Positions 16,918-26,328 of a stretch of 64,000 nt of DNA are shown piece by piece. The translations under genes and the position numbers were made by a program. Origin of the DNA: UBA6115 sp964346355 (GTDB lineage: Bacteria > Bacillota > Clostridia > Christensenellales > Aristaeellaceae); contig CAYFUH010000002.1 in the NCBI GenBank assembly GCA_964346355.1, positions 51,086 through 115,085 of the forward strand, written 5' to 3'. The notes beneath the pieces were generated by a model. That model was given only the letters and a program-made list of their open reading frames with translations. It ran no database searches and was not told the DNA's origin. Within the stretch, counting starts at the first letter, position 1; each line of letters opens with the position of its first letter.

Positions 16918-18120
16918 ATGCGAATTGGTCTGATGACAGACACATTTTTACCAGTGGTGGACGGGGTAGGCCGGGTGGTTGTCGCCTATGCCAATATCCT
17001 GCCTGCACTGGGCCATGAAGTTACCGTATCCGCCCCCTTATACAACACCGGCCACCGGGGCGGCTATCCTTTTGAACTGGTGGATTACAGCGGGTTTAAG
17101 GTGCCCACCACACCGCAATACAAAATGGGTTCCGCGGGGCTTGATACCAACTACCGCAAACGGATGGACATGATTGACCTGGACCTGGTGCACTCTCACA
17201 GCCCATTTTTCGCGGGCAGGGAAGCGCAAAGAATTGCGCGGCAGCGCAACATCCCCATGATCAGCACCTTTCACTCCAAGTATTATGATGATTTTTTAAA
17301 GGTCACCAAAAGTGAGACCATCGCAAAATCGATGGTGCAAAACATCGTCAACTATTATGAGAAATGTGATGAGGTGTGGACGGTGTCTCAAACCAGCCGT
17401 GAAGTGCTGAAAGAATATGGCTACACAGGCGAAATTCATGTGATGACCAATGGCACCGAGCAGCGCAGCATCACGGAGGAAGACCTGCAACTGATCGAGG
17501 AAAAATATCAGTTAAACGGCCTGCCCACACTTTTGTTCGTCGGCCAGATCAACTGGAAGAAAAATATCCTGCGCATCCTGGAGTCCGCTGCCTTATATCG
17601 GCAGGAATCCCCTGCGTTTAAGCTGGTGCTGGTTGGCCAGGGCCCGGATGAAAAAGAAATCCGCCAGAGGGCGGAGGAATTGGGGCTGGCTGAGCAACTG
17701 ATCATGACAGGTATGGTGCAAGAGATGCGGGTGTTGGACGCTTTTTACAAGCGCGCGGATCTGTTTGTCTTTCCTTCCTTATATGACACCTTCTCCCTGG
17801 TCATCCGCGAAGCTGCGGCGATGGATACGCCCTCTGTCGCGGTGCGGGGCAGCTGCGCCGCAGAAAGCATAACGCACGGTGTAAACGGCTATTTGTGCGA
17901 GGATGACACGGACAGCCTGTACCAGGTTATCAATCACGCGCTGAGTGACAAGAAGCGCAACCGCGAAATCGGCATAAAGGCGCATGAAACCATCCCCATC
18001 CCCTGGGAGGACGTGCTCAAACAAGCCTGTGAGCGGTATGAGAACCTGATCACATATTTTGACAAAACACCCACCGCCAGAAGCATGCGGTTTTTCAAGA
18101 AACGGGCACAAAACGAATGA
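16918..18120 (+). CDS. Glycosyltransferase family 4
   Basis: A 400-residue GT-B fold retaining glycosyltransferase. N-terminal [20 protein letters not shown] is typical of enzymes that glycosylate lipid acceptors such as diacylglycerol. The nucleotide-sugar half has [33 protein letters not shown] and [22 protein letters not shown] with the EX7E-type region, followed by [11 protein letters not shown] glucolipid role is likely but not provable from sequence. The ATG at 16918 has AAAGGA 7 bp upstream; the ATG six bases earlier lacks spacing. It ends in an ATGA overlap with mnmG, an unusual operon partner. Confidence 0.88.
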   Translation: MRIGLMTDTFLPVVDGVGRVVVAYANILPALGHEVTVSAPLYNTGHRGGYPFELVDYSGFKVPTTPQYKMGSAGLDTNYRKRMDMIDLDLVHSHSPFFAGREAQRIARQRNIPMISTFHSKYYDDFLKVTKSETIAKSMVQNIVNYYEKCDEVWTVSQTSREVLKEYGYTGEIHVMTNGTEQRSITEEDLQLIEEKYQLNGLPTLLFVGQINWKKNILRILESAALYRQESPAFKLVLVGQGPDEKEIRQRAEELGLAEQLIMTGMVQEMRVLDAFYKRADLFVFPSLYDTFSLVIREAAAMDTPSVAVRGSCAAESITHGVNGYLCEDDTDSLYQVINHALSDKKRNREIGIKAHETIPIPWEDVLKQACERYENLITYFDKTPTARSMRFFKKRAQNE

Positions 18121-19910
18121 ATAACAGCACCTTTGATGTGGTGGTCATCGGCGCCGGACACGCGGGCTGTGAAGCAGCGCTGGCGACAGCGCGCCTCCGC
18201 CTGCGCACGCTGTTGATCACCCTCAACTTGGACGCTGTCGCCCTGTTGCCCTGCAACCCCTCCCTTGGCGGGACAGGCAAGAGCCAGCTGGTGCGTGAAG
18301 TGGACGCGCTGGGCGGGCAGATGGCGCTGATCATCGACCAATGCACCCTGCAAAGCCGGATGCTCAACACCGCCAAAGGACCGGCTGTCCATTCCCTGCG
18401 CGTGCAGGCGGATAAACTGCAGTACCAGGCCTTGATGAAAAAGACGCTGCTCTCACAGGACAATCTGGAACTGCGGCAAGGTGAGGTGGAAGAAATCCGC
18501 ACCCGCGCCGGGGCAGTCAGCGGTGTCAAAACCACCACCGGCGAGGTAATTGCCTGCAGGGCGATCATCGTCGCAAGCGGGGTCTACCTCAACAGCCGGG
18601 TCATCGTTGGCGAAACCAGTATGCAAGCTGGCCCCCAGGGCTTGCTGCCAGCCACGCATCTGTCGCGCTCGCTGATGGATCTGGGCTTCATGTTGCGGCG
18701 CTTCAAAACAGGCACGCCCGCCCGGATTGACAAGCGCAGCATTGATTTTGAACAGATGATTCCCCAGCCCGGGGATGAACCCACGCAGCCCTTTTCCTAT
18801 CTGAAACGAAATATTCCGCAAAACCTGATGAGCTGCTATTTAACCTGGACCAATCCGAAAACCCATGAGATCATCCAGGAAAACCTGCACCGCTCCCCCA
18901 TGTTCTCCGGTGAGATCAAAGGCACAGGCGCGCGCTATTGCCCCTCCATTGAGGATAAAATCCATCGCTTCGCGAACAAGGACAGCCACCAGGTCTTCCT
19001 GGAGCCAGAAACACAAAACGGTCTGGAGTGGTACGCGCAGGGCCTTTCCTCCAGCCTGCCGGAGGACGTGCAGCGGCCGATGTACCGCAGCATCAAGGGT
19101 TTGGAGCGCGCGGTGCTGACACGCCTTGCCTACGCGATTGAGTATGATTGCATCGACCCGACAGAGTTAACACCGGCCATGGCCGCGCGAAAGGTGCCGG
19201 GTCTGTATCTGGCTGGGCAGATCAACGGTACCTCTGGCTATGAGGAGGCCGCGGCCCAGGGCATCATGGCGGGCATTAACGCGTCCCGGTATATCAAAGA
19301 GCAGGAACCCTTCATCCTGACCCGGGATATTGCCTACATCGGCGTGATGACGGATGACTTGAGCAGCAAGGGCGTGGATGAGCCCTACCGCATGATGACA
19401 GGACGAGCGGAATACCGCCTCTCCCTGCGGCAGGACAACGCGGATTTACGCTTGAGTGCCCTTGGGCATCAGGTTGGGCTGGCCAGTGAGGAACGCCTGC
19501 GCCGGATGGAAGAAAAGCAGCGGCAAACAGACGAACTCTTGCGGTACTTCCGGGAGGAAAACCTGATGGACGCTAAAAAACGGGGTGAAACCGTCCCCTA
19601 CCCTCCTGATACAAGGTTCAGCGATGAAGCGAAACAGCAGGCGGATATCCTGATTAAATATGACGGCTACCTGCAAAAAGAGGCCGCCCAGATCAAGGCA
19701 GCCTCCGCGATGGAGAACCATAAAATCCCAGAGGACACGGACTATGAGGCCATCTCATCCCTGCGGATCGAAGCCCGGCAAAAACTGGCCCGCCAGCGCC
19801 CGGTTTCGCTCGGCCAGGCATCCCGCATCCCCGGAGTGAACCCTGCAGACATCGCCGTTTTATCCGTATGGCTTAAAAAGCAGCGGGGGTCAAGCTTGCA
19901 ATCAGGCTGA
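18117..19910 (+). CDS. mnmG: tRNA U34 carboxymethylaminomethyl synthesis protein MnmG (GidA)
   Basis: An FAD-binding enzyme that, with MnmE, installs cmnm5 at wobble uridine 34 of tRNAs. The 597-residue protein has the FAD loop [68 protein letters not shown], the signature [19 protein letters not shown] and the C-terminal MnmE-interaction part [18 protein letters not shown]. Length is slightly under the 620-630 usual. mnmE is not in the window, though in many genomes the two are neighbours. It ends 1 bp before the convergent SCIFF maturase gene, with no terminator visible between. Confidence 0.96.
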   Translation: MNNSTFDVVVIGAGHAGCEAALATARLRLRTLLITLNLDAVALLPCNPSLGGTGKSQLVREVDALGGQMALIIDQCTLQSRMLNTAKGPAVHSLRVQADKLQYQALMKKTLLSQDNLELRQGEVEEIRTRAGAVSGVKTTTGEVIACRAIIVASGVYLNSRVIVGETSMQAGPQGLLPATHLSRSLMDLGFMLRRFKTGTPARIDKRSIDFEQMIPQPGDEPTQPFSYLKRNIPQNLMSCYLTWTNPKTHEIIQENLHRSPMFSGEIKGTGARYCPSIEDKIHRFANKDSHQVFLEPETQNGLEWYAQGLSSSLPEDVQRPMYRSIKGLERAVLTRLAYAIEYDCIDPTELTPAMAARKVPGLYLAGQINGTSGYEEAAAQGIMAGINASRYIKEQEPFILTRDIAYIGVMTDDLSSKGVDEPYRMMTGRAEYRLSLRQDNADLRLSALGHQVGLASEERLRRMEEKQRQTDELLRYFREENLMDAKKRGETVPYPPDTRFSDEAKQQADILIKYDGYLQKEAAQIKAASAMENHKIPEDTDYEAISSLRIEARQKLARQRPVSLGQASRIPGVNPADIAVLSVWLKKQRGSSLQSG

Positions 19911-19911
19911 T

Positions 19912-21282
19912 TTATTCTTCCAGTAAGGCTGCCTGCAGCATCAAAGCGCACTCGATGCGCTTTTTTAATAATTCGCAGCCATAGCGGTATACCCCGCTGA
20001 TGCTCCCTGTCGCGTGGTAGGCATTGGCAGCGCACCCGCCGGCGCAGTACAGCTGCGCCCAGCAGTCCTTGCATTCCGGGTGTGAAAGCATCGTATTGCA
20101 GCTGAACTCTTCCTGAATCTCCCGGTTGACAATGCCCGTATCCAGGGTGCCCAATTTGAAGCGCTCCTCTCCCACAAACTGATGGCAGGGGTAGAGATCT
20201 CCTTGCGGTGTCACAGCCAAGTACTCCGTACCGGATCCGCAGCCGCTCAAGCGCTTGTGAATACAGGGGCCGTGCTCCAGGTCAATGTTGTAGTGGTAAA
20301 AATCAAACCCGCGGCCTGCCCGCTTGCGCTTTAATATTTCAAGCGCTAAGCGCTCATACTGGTCAAACAGCGTGTGCAAATCCGCTTCTGTCAAGGCTTC
20401 CGGGTCGCCTTGCGCCGTCACCACCGGCTCCATGGACAGCTGGGTGAAGCCCAGGTCCGCCATGTGGATGATGTCCTCAAGGAAATCCAGGTTGTCTTTT
20501 GTATAGGTGCCGCGGATGTAATAGCCCTGATCACCCCGTTTTTTCACAAACTCCTGAAATTTAGGCACGATGGTTTCATAGCTGCCCTTGCCCTGGTGAT
20601 CCACCCGGAAGCGGTCGTGCACTTCTTGCCTGCCGTCCAGGCTCAGCACCACGTTTTGCATCTCCCGGTTGCAAAAATCCATCACATCATCATTTAGCAG
20701 GACACCGTTGGTGGTCAGCGTGAAGCGGAAGACCTTGTTGTGCTGTTTTTCAAGCGCCCTGCCATGGGCGACCACTTCTTTGATCATCTCCCAGTTTAAG
20801 AGCGGTTCCCCGCCAAAGAAGTCCACCTCCAGGTGCTTTCTTTTCCCTGAATGCGCAACCAGGAAATCAAGCGCCTGCTTGCCCGTCTTTACACTCATCA
20901 GCGCTGCCTCACCCTGATATTTGCCCTGCCCGGCAAAGCAATAGCTGCAGGCCAGGTTGCAGGCGTGCGCTACATGCAGGCAAAGCGCCTTGATGGTGGA
21001 GGTATCCTTCCTGGCCTCCATTGCGCTTAAGTACTCAGCCGTTGTGTACAGCTGCCCTGCGTGTTTCAGCGTGTCCAGCTGGTCCAGCAGTTCTAAAAGA
21101 GAAGCCTTATTCAAGCCCGGCTCATCCGGGAAGGTCTCAAGCACCTGTTTGACGGTATCCTCCCGGCTGTGCTGCTCATACAGACGGATTACTTCCAGCG
21201 ACACCTTATCCGCTACATGCACAGCGCCCGAATACACATCCAGCGCGATGGAATAATCATTAACAGTAAAAACGTGGATCAT
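19912..21282 (-). CDS. scfB: SCIFF peptide radical SAM maturase
   Basis: Forms thioether links between cysteine sulfur and residue carbons in the SCIFF precursor encoded just upstream. The 456-residue protein has an N-terminal peptide-recognition-like domain (about 1-90), the radical SAM cluster motif HACNLACSYC (Cys108, Cys112, Cys115), VDFFGGEPLLNW, TLTTNGVLL, and a SPASM domain rich in cysteines: GPCIHKRLSGCGSG, YPCHQF, and CKDCWAQLYCAGGCA, ending with a distal cysteine YGCELLKKR. These are the auxiliary 4Fe-4S ligands. GGAGGAAC precedes the ATG. It lies 64 bp after the precursor gene, across an intrinsic-terminator-like hairpin. Confidence 0.95.
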   Translation of the reverse strand: MIHVFTVNDYSIALDVYSGAVHVADKVSLEVIRLYEQHSREDTVKQVLETFPDEPGLNKASLLELLDQLDTLKHAGQLYTTAEYLSAMEARKDTSTIKALCLHVAHACNLACSYCFAGQGKYQGEAALMSVKTGKQALDFLVAHSGKRKHLEVDFFGGEPLLNWEMIKEVVAHGRALEKQHNKVFRFTLTTNGVLLNDDVMDFCNREMQNVVLSLDGRQEVHDRFRVDHQGKGSYETIVPKFQEFVKKRGDQGYYIRGTYTKDNLDFLEDIIHMADLGFTQLSMEPVVTAQGDPEALTEADLHTLFDQYERLALEILKRKRAGRGFDFYHYNIDLEHGPCIHKRLSGCGSGTEYLAVTPQGDLYPCHQFVGEERFKLGTLDTGIVNREIQEEFSCNTMLSHPECKDCWAQLYCAGGCAANAYHATGSISGVYRYGCELLKKRIECALMLQAALLEE

Positions 21283-21290
21283 GTTCCTCC

Positions 21291-21317
21291 AAAAAAACCG
21301 CCCAATTCAGGCGGTTT
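21291..21317 (-). terminator. Internal terminator between SCIFF precursor and maturase
   Basis: On the minus strand AAACCGCC pairs with GGCGGTTT (21317-21295) across a 7-nt loop, followed by a run of T residues that runs straight into the GGAGG of the maturase. Probably a leaky terminator that gives more precursor mRNA than maturase mRNA; the maturase has no separate promoter that I can see. Confidence 0.78.
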
Positions 21318-21346
21318 ACAAACTGGTTCTGGCGTATTGCCGCAGT

Positions 21347-21490
21347 TTATTCTTTGTCCTGTTCGCAGGGTTGGTTGGCAACACCACAGGAGGTCTTGCA
21401 CGCGGACTGACAGGATGTCTGGCACTCGCCGCAGCCGCCCTGGCGCATGCTGGCTTTCAGGTCACGGGTTTTAAGGGTTTTAATCTTCAT
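21347..21490 (-). CDS. scfA: SCIFF ranthipeptide precursor (six cysteines in forty-five)
   Basis: A 47-residue precursor of the ranthipeptide class. It starts MKIKTLKTRDLKASMRQGGC and goes on with GECQTSCQSACKTSC, then GVANQPCEQDKE and a stop. It contains exactly six cysteines, in the arrangement GGCGECQTSCQSACKTSC plus one near the end, the highly conserved SCIFF pattern of Clostridia. GAGGTGAACCGT precedes the ATG, and a strong promoter lies 30 bp upstream. The radical SAM maturase follows at once. The physiological role of SCIFF products is unsettled; roles in quorum sensing and redox control have been proposed for the family. The gene is very short but its identity is clear. Confidence 0.95.
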   Translation of the reverse strand: MKIKTLKTRDLKASMRQGGCGECQTSCQSACKTSCGVANQPCEQDKE

Positions 21491-21519
21491 ACGGTTCACC
21501 TCAATCTCAATGTGCTTGC

Positions 21520-21548
21520 ATTTTATCGTGTTCCCAAACCCATGTCAA
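21520..21548 (-). promoter_or_regulatory. Promoter of the SCIFF operon
   Basis: A perfect TTGACA (21548-21543), a 17-bp spacer and TAAAAT (21525-21520) on the minus strand, 30 bp before the precursor ATG. Near-consensus, suggesting strong constitutive expression. Confidence 0.85.
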
Positions 21549-21599
21549 GGATTTGCCATCATCCGGCCCGGGTGATATACTTTGACTTGCTGTATTGAC

Positions 21600-22061
21600 C
21601 TAAGGTTCCCCGCGTTTTTCATCCCGTCTGTCCTTGAAAAACCGGTCAAGCAGCGCCTTTGATTCCGCTTCCATCAGCCCGCCCTCACACAGCGTGCGCT
21701 TGTGGAAAACGGGATCCATCGGCAGGGCATACACGCTGCCGCAGCAACCGTACTGGGTATCAAAGGCGGCAAAAACGCAACGGCTGATGCCGGACAGTAA
21801 AATGGCGCCCGCGCACATGGGGCATGGCTCCAGGGTAACATAGATCGTGCAGCCTAAAAGCCTGGACGTGCCAAGCGCAGATTGTGCCCGGCAAATAGCC
21901 AGCATCTCCGCATGAGCCAGCGCATCACCGCGCGCAAACTGCTCATTATGGGCAAAAGCAATCACCTGGTCCCCCTTCGCAATGACAGCGCCCACAGGCA
22001 CCTCATTTTGATCTGCCTGTGCCAGTGCCAGCGCCCTGCGCATGAAACGAACATCCGACAT
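21600..22061 (-). CDS. tadA: tRNA-specific adenosine deaminase
   Basis: Converts adenosine 34 of tRNA-Arg(ACG) to inosine. The 153-residue protein has the zinc deaminase signature: ALAHAEMLAI with His50 and Glu52, and TLEPCPMCAGAIL with Cys80 and Cys83. VPVGAVIAKGDQVIA, CVFAAFDTQYG and VYALPMDPVFHKRT are further TadA features that separate it from cytidine and guanine deaminases. Length is typical. AGGAGGGTGTTACC precedes the ATG. It is upstream of, and in the same direction as, the SCIFF genes, but those have their own promoter. Confidence 0.94.
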   Translation of the reverse strand: MSDVRFMRRALALAQADQNEVPVGAVIAKGDQVIAFAHNEQFARGDALAHAEMLAICRAQSALGTSRLLGCTIYVTLEPCPMCAGAILLSGISRCVFAAFDTQYGCCGSVYALPMDPVFHKRTLCEGGLMEAESKALLDRFFKDRRDEKRGEP

Positions 22062-22115
22062 GGTAACACCCTCCTACTTGCAGTGTACCATATGAACCCT
22101 AAAACAGGAGGAAAC

Positions 22116-22673
22116 ATGATCAACAAAACTTTGGAACTCTTGGACCAGCGCCGCTCACACCGCGCATACAAAACAACCCCGCTCACGGATGAGCAGATCG
22201 ACGCGCTTGTTTACGCCGGTATCTCCTCCCCGTCTGCGAACAACCACCAGCCCTGGCACTTCACGGTCGTTAAAAACCAGAAACTATTAAATGAAATCAA
22301 TCAGGAAGCGTGTCACAATGTCATGCGCCTGCCCGAAGCCTCGCGCAACGCGCGCTTTGTGGACCCGGACTTTCACATCTTTTATCACGCGCCAGCCGTG
22401 ATTTTTATTTCCGCAATCAACCAGCCTGGCAAAAAACTGGATTGCGGCATCGCCGTGCAGTCCATTGCCATCGCGGCGCAAAGTTTGGGCCTGGGTAGCG
22501 TCATTTTGGGCCTGCCCAATTTTGCCTTCCAGGGGGATAAAAAGGACGCGTTTGAAAAAGCACTCCACTTCCCCAACAATTATGAGTTTGCCATCGCCAT
22601 CGCCGTTGGCCATCCGGACGATGAAAAAGACGCGCCGGTGCGTGACTATCAAAAAATCAGCTTTGTTGACTAA
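22116..22673 (+). CDS. Nitroreductase family protein
   Basis: A 185-residue FMN-dependent oxidoreductase. DQRRSHRAYKTTPLTDEQID is the family's R-S/H-R flavin phosphate motif, followed by AGISSPSANNHQPWHFTVV, and DCGIAVQSIAIAAQSLGLGSVILG is the second flavin-binding region. Substrate unknown; these enzymes reduce nitro, quinone or flavin compounds with NAD(P)H. The frame is open far upstream, but AGGAGGAAAC directly precedes the ATG at 22116 and the N-terminus fits the family. It lies 30 bp before the large repeat protein gene, but the two need not share a function. Confidence 0.9.
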   Translation: MINKTLELLDQRRSHRAYKTTPLTDEQIDALVYAGISSPSANNHQPWHFTVVKNQKLLNEINQEACHNVMRLPEASRNARFVDPDFHIFYHAPAVIFISAINQPGKKLDCGIAVQSIAIAAQSLGLGSVILGLPNFAFQGDKKDAFEKALHFPNNYEFAIAIAVGHPDDEKDAPVRDYQKISFVD

Positions 22674-22703
22674 GCATCCTTTCGTTTAGGAATGGAGGAA
22701 CAT

Positions 22704-25700
22704 ATGAGCCCTACACCGATGAAAAAAACTGCCCTGCTAACCATCCTGCTGCTGGCTCTGGCGCTTGTTGTCGCTATCCCAGCCCTGGCCAATACGGCCC
22801 AGCTTTCCGGCACCGTCTTTTTAGACCAGAACGGGAACGGCCTGTTTGACGCGGGCGAGAAGGCTGTTGCGGACGCGGAAATCTCCCTTATCAGCGTAGC
22901 CGATCAGTCCGAGCGCCTCATCAGCCAGGTCACCTCTGGAAAGGACGGGCAGTATCAATTTGCCGGTTTGCCTGCAGGTGAATACTATTTGCAGGTAAGC
23001 CTGCCCGCGGGCCATTTCTTTACCGTACCGGCAGAAGGCGGCAGCGTTACGCTGCCTGGCAGAGGCCAAAGCAGCAAATCCCCCGCCTTCACGATTACGG
23101 AGGGCGAACAGGTCAATAAGGAGATTGGCAGCATCAAAAACAGCGCCTACATCAACCTGATTGCCTTTGGCGACCTGAACATGAACGGCGGCAGGATGTC
23201 AAGTGAACCCTTGCTGCGGGATGTGTTGGTGCAGTTGGTGTATGAGTTTAGCGGCCAGTCTTATGTCATCACCGAAGGCACCACCAACAAGGACGGCGAA
23301 TTGCAGCTGCGGGATTTAACGCCTGCCACCTACCGCATCGCGGTTACCATGCCGGATCCCTATATCATTGGCCCCCTTGGCCAGAAGATTAATCCCTTCT
23401 ACAATGTAATCCCGCCCACAGAGAACAACCGCGGCATGTCCGAGCCCTTTGTGCTGGAGCGCAGCATTGGCATGGGCATTGGCGGCGTCAAGGCGGGTAC
23501 GCTGCGCGGCAGCATCTGGCATGACAGCAATATGGATGGAGCGCGCACTGACGATGAGGGCGGCTATCCCGGCATCCTGCTTACCCTGACACACCTTGAA
23601 ATGAACGTCACCAGAACCATCACCACCACCCAGGACGCGAATTTTAGCTTTGAACACCTCCAGGCGGGCGAATACAGCATCCAGGCAGACTTACCGGAGG
23701 GGGTTATGTTTGCCCTGCCCGGCAGCCCGTCCCTGTTTACGGATGGCTACACAAATAGCCAGTCCATGAAGCTGACCGTGCGGGAAGACGGCGCAACGCA
23801 ATTGGAGCCCATTGGCGTCATGCCCGCGTCCAGTGTTATTATTCACGCCTTCCACGACAGCAATGTCAACGGCCTGCCAGATGAGGGCGAGCCAGCCTTT
23901 TCCGGCGCGCAGGTGGAAGCTTTGGTAGATAACCAGGTAAAATCAAGCGCCCTGACAGATGCGGCAGGTACAGCCGTACTGCCCCGGGTGCGCCATGGTG
24001 AGGCGACCATTCGGGTCAGCCTGCCAGACGGACAGATCTTCAGTGTATCCGGCGGCGAAAACGGCAATGCCTTCCACAGCAAGACCGCCGCATCTGTACA
24101 AAGCGTCACCCTGCCCTTGCAGGCGGGCGAACTAGGCACGCTGTACGCGGGCGTCACCCTGCCCTCCAGCATGACCGGCGTGCTGTTTGATGACAGCAAC
24201 CTCTCCGGCGTCCGTGACGCCAGCGAAGCCGGCATCGCGGGCTTTGTGGTGCAGGCAGTCAATGAGGCGGGTGAAGTGGTCGCAGAAACCGCCACAGACA
24301 CAGAAGGCGCCTACACCCTGGACAACCTGGTACCAGCCAGCTACCGGGCGCGCTTTGTGCTGGTCAGCCCCTATGTGTTCTCCGCCCTGTCTGAAACCGG
24401 GCAAGGCACTGAAAACAAGGTTGCCGAACAGCTTGTAGAATACGGCCAGACCAATCCCATCGCCTTAACGCCTGGGATGACCGCAACACAAATTGACGCG
24501 GGCGCATTCCGCTCCGCAGTGATTTCAGGCAGCATTCTGCTGGGGGACGACACCATCGGGTTTGACGGCGTATCCGGCGGTCTTGCTGGTGTGCGCGTGA
24601 ACCTGCTGGATGCAGAAGGCACGCCTGTTTCCGAATATACCAACGCCATCAGCGATGAGCAGGGGCATTTCTCCTTAAAAGGCGCTCTGCCTGGGGATTA
24701 TGTGTTGACCTTTGAACTGCCTCCCCATGCGAAATTCAGCCAGCCTTTGGTGGATGACCTGCAGATTAAAAGCAGCCTGATCACCGTCAAAGCCAGCGAC
24801 GAATTAACAATAAATCCCCTGTTCGCGGTAAAAACGGGGATTGTCTCCGGAACCGCCTTTGTTGATCAGAACAACGACGGCATGATGAACGAGCAAGAAG
24901 CTGGCCTTGGTAATGTTTCATTGACACTTACTGACCAGAACACCCAGCAAGTGTATACCGCAAACACAGACGCAGACGGCAAATACCTGGTGGAGATGCT
25001 GCGCCCCGGCACCTATGACGTGACCGTCATGATGCCGGAGGGCTTTGGCCTGGATCAAAACGACGCCAGCCTGGTGCCTGCGAACATCGACGGCACCAGC
25101 GCCGCCGAGCTCACCATCAACATGGGCGGCCGGGTTGAAAACGGCCTGCTGCCCGCGGTCAAACCGATCATCCTCCAAGCCGCAGCGTTTTATGATAACA
25201 ATCTAAACGGTGTTTTTGACGCCGGTACGGACACGCCCTACGCGATTCAGGCCAGCTTGACCCATGCAAGGACCGGCATCATCACCAACCTGGTAATGGA
25301 CGAAAACGGCCAGTTCACCAGCAGAAAGATGTTTCCGGGCAGCTATGACCTGGTGACCAGCCTGCCGGATTTGCACCTGTTGACCGCGCCAAAGGATGCT
25401 GTGAACCAGCAGAACGCCTGGAGCAAGGCCATCACGCTGGACGAAAACAACGCCAATTTGCACCTGGCTGTGGTCCACCTGGGCAGTCTGGAAGGCAGCA
25501 TCTGGAACATGGATGGCAGCACCAAGAACGTCGCCGGGTTGACTGTAAAACTGCTTGATGAAACCGGCCAGACACTTCAGGAAACCCTCACCAGCGAATC
25601 CGGCTTGTACCGGTTTGAACAATTGATGCCTGTCTCCTACCGCCTTGAAACACAGCTGCCGGAAAGCTACCGCTTTGCCCGGCAGGTGGATACTACCCAG

Positions 25701-26252
25701 AAGGTCAGCGTCATCCTGTCTGATCAGGTGGGGATGGACCAATCTACCGGCCGCAGCGACTTAATCAAAGTCAACATGGGTGAGGACAAGAAAAACCAGG
25801 ACATTGGCATGGGCGCCATGGGCAAGCTGGGCGATTACGCCTGGCTGGACCTTGACCAGGACGGCATGCAGGACCGTGATGAGCCGGGCATCCCCGAACT
25901 CGTCATCAAGCTGTACCAGTACGGGCAACTAAGCGCGCAGACCACCACCGATGCCTATGGCCGCTACCTGTTTGACCAGCTTTTCCCCGGCAGCTATACG
26001 CTGGAGGTGGAGATGCCGGACGAAATTAAGCCGACGCTGCGCCAGACCCAGTTCCCGCTGGTCGCCAGCGTTTTAGAGCAGGCAGATGGAAACATCGCCC
26101 GTGCGCAAAATGTGGTAGTGCCCAGCGGCGGCCGCAACTTGAACGCGGACTTGGGCTTTGTGCTCAAGCAGGAAGGCCGCTACCCCGCCTCCCTTTTGAA
26201 CCTGCCCACCAAGGACTGGACCCGGATGAACGAGCAAAACCCCAAGCGCTGA
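22704..26252 (+). CDS. Large secreted protein with about ten SdrD/Cna-B-like repeats
   Basis: An 1182-residue exported surface or extracellular protein. Residues 1-30 form a signal peptide (charged MSPTPMKK, hydrophobic stretch, cleavage after ALA in IPALANT). The rest is a tandem of roughly ten prealbumin-like beta-sandwich units of about 110 residues. Each starts with a variant of GTVFLDQNGNGLFDAGE (a Dx(D/N)xDG calcium-type loop) and ends with a Y.F..L.PG.Y.L....P motif. The most canonical units are the first, seventh (GTAFVDQNNDGMMNEQE) and last (YAWLDLDQDGMQDRDEPGIP); others have lost the loop acids. There is no LPXTG sorting motif and no C-terminal membrane segment. GGAGGAACAT precedes the chosen ATG; the ATG at 22692 overlaps that site. 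A terminator follows. Confidence 0.88.
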   Translation: MSPTPMKKTALLTILLLALALVVAIPALANTAQLSGTVFLDQNGNGLFDAGEKAVADAEISLISVADQSERLISQVTSGKDGQYQFAGLPAGEYYLQVSLPAGHFFTVPAEGGSVTLPGRGQSSKSPAFTITEGEQVNKEIGSIKNSAYINLIAFGDLNMNGGRMSSEPLLRDVLVQLVYEFSGQSYVITEGTTNKDGELQLRDLTPATYRIAVTMPDPYIIGPLGQKINPFYNVIPPTENNRGMSEPFVLERSIGMGIGGVKAGTLRGSIWHDSNMDGARTDDEGGYPGILLTLTHLEMNVTRTITTTQDANFSFEHLQAGEYSIQADLPEGVMFALPGSPSLFTDGYTNSQSMKLTVREDGATQLEPIGVMPASSVIIHAFHDSNVNGLPDEGEPAFSGAQVEALVDNQVKSSALTDAAGTAVLPRVRHGEATIRVSLPDGQIFSVSGGENGNAFHSKTAASVQSVTLPLQAGELGTLYAGVTLPSSMTGVLFDDSNLSGVRDASEAGIAGFVVQAVNEAGEVVAETATDTEGAYTLDNLVPASYRARFVLVSPYVFSALSETGQGTENKVAEQLVEYGQTNPIALTPGMTATQIDAGAFRSAVISGSILLGDDTIGFDGVSGGLAGVRVNLLDAEGTPVSEYTNAISDEQGHFSLKGALPGDYVLTFELPPHAKFSQPLVDDLQIKSSLITVKASDELTINPLFAVKTGIVSGTAFVDQNNDGMMNEQEAGLGNVSLTLTDQNTQQVYTANTDADGKYLVEMLRPGTYDVTVMMPEGFGLDQNDASLVPANIDGTSAAELTINMGGRVENGLLPAVKPIILQAAAFYDNNLNGVFDAGTDTPYAIQASLTHARTGIITNLVMDENGQFTSRKMFPGSYDLVTSLPDLHLLTAPKDAVNQQNAWSKAITLDENNANLHLAVVHLGSLEGSIWNMDGSTKNVAGLTVKLLDETGQTLQETLTSESGLYRFEQLMPVSYRLETQLPESYRFARQVDTTQKVSVILSDQVGMDQSTGRSDLIKVNMGEDKKNQDIGMGAMGKLGDYAWLDLDQDGMQDRDEPGIPELVIKLYQYGQLSAQTTTDAYGRYLFDQLFPGSYTLEVEMPDEIKPTLRQTQFPLVASVLEQADGNIARAQNVVVPSGGRNLNADLGFVLKQEGRYPASLLNLPTKDWTRMNEQNPKR

Positions 26253-26274
26253 TACAGCCATCGTTTCACCACAA

Positions 26275-26302
26275 AAAAAGCTGCCCGCAAGAGCAGCTTT
26301 TT
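26275..26302. terminator. Bidirectional terminator
   Basis: AAAAAGCTGC pairs perfectly with GCAGCTTTTT across an 8-nt loop, with A and T runs on the two sides. It ends both the plus-strand repeat protein gene and the minus-strand yebC transcript. Confidence 0.9.
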
Positions 26303-26328
26303 ATTGTATGTGTATGAACTGATACTTA

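Noticed and set aside
25800..26252. LPXTG or other sortase anchor in the repeat protein
   Set aside because: The C-terminus ends in a polar stretch (MNEQNPKR) with no hydrophobic tail or LPXTG-like motif.
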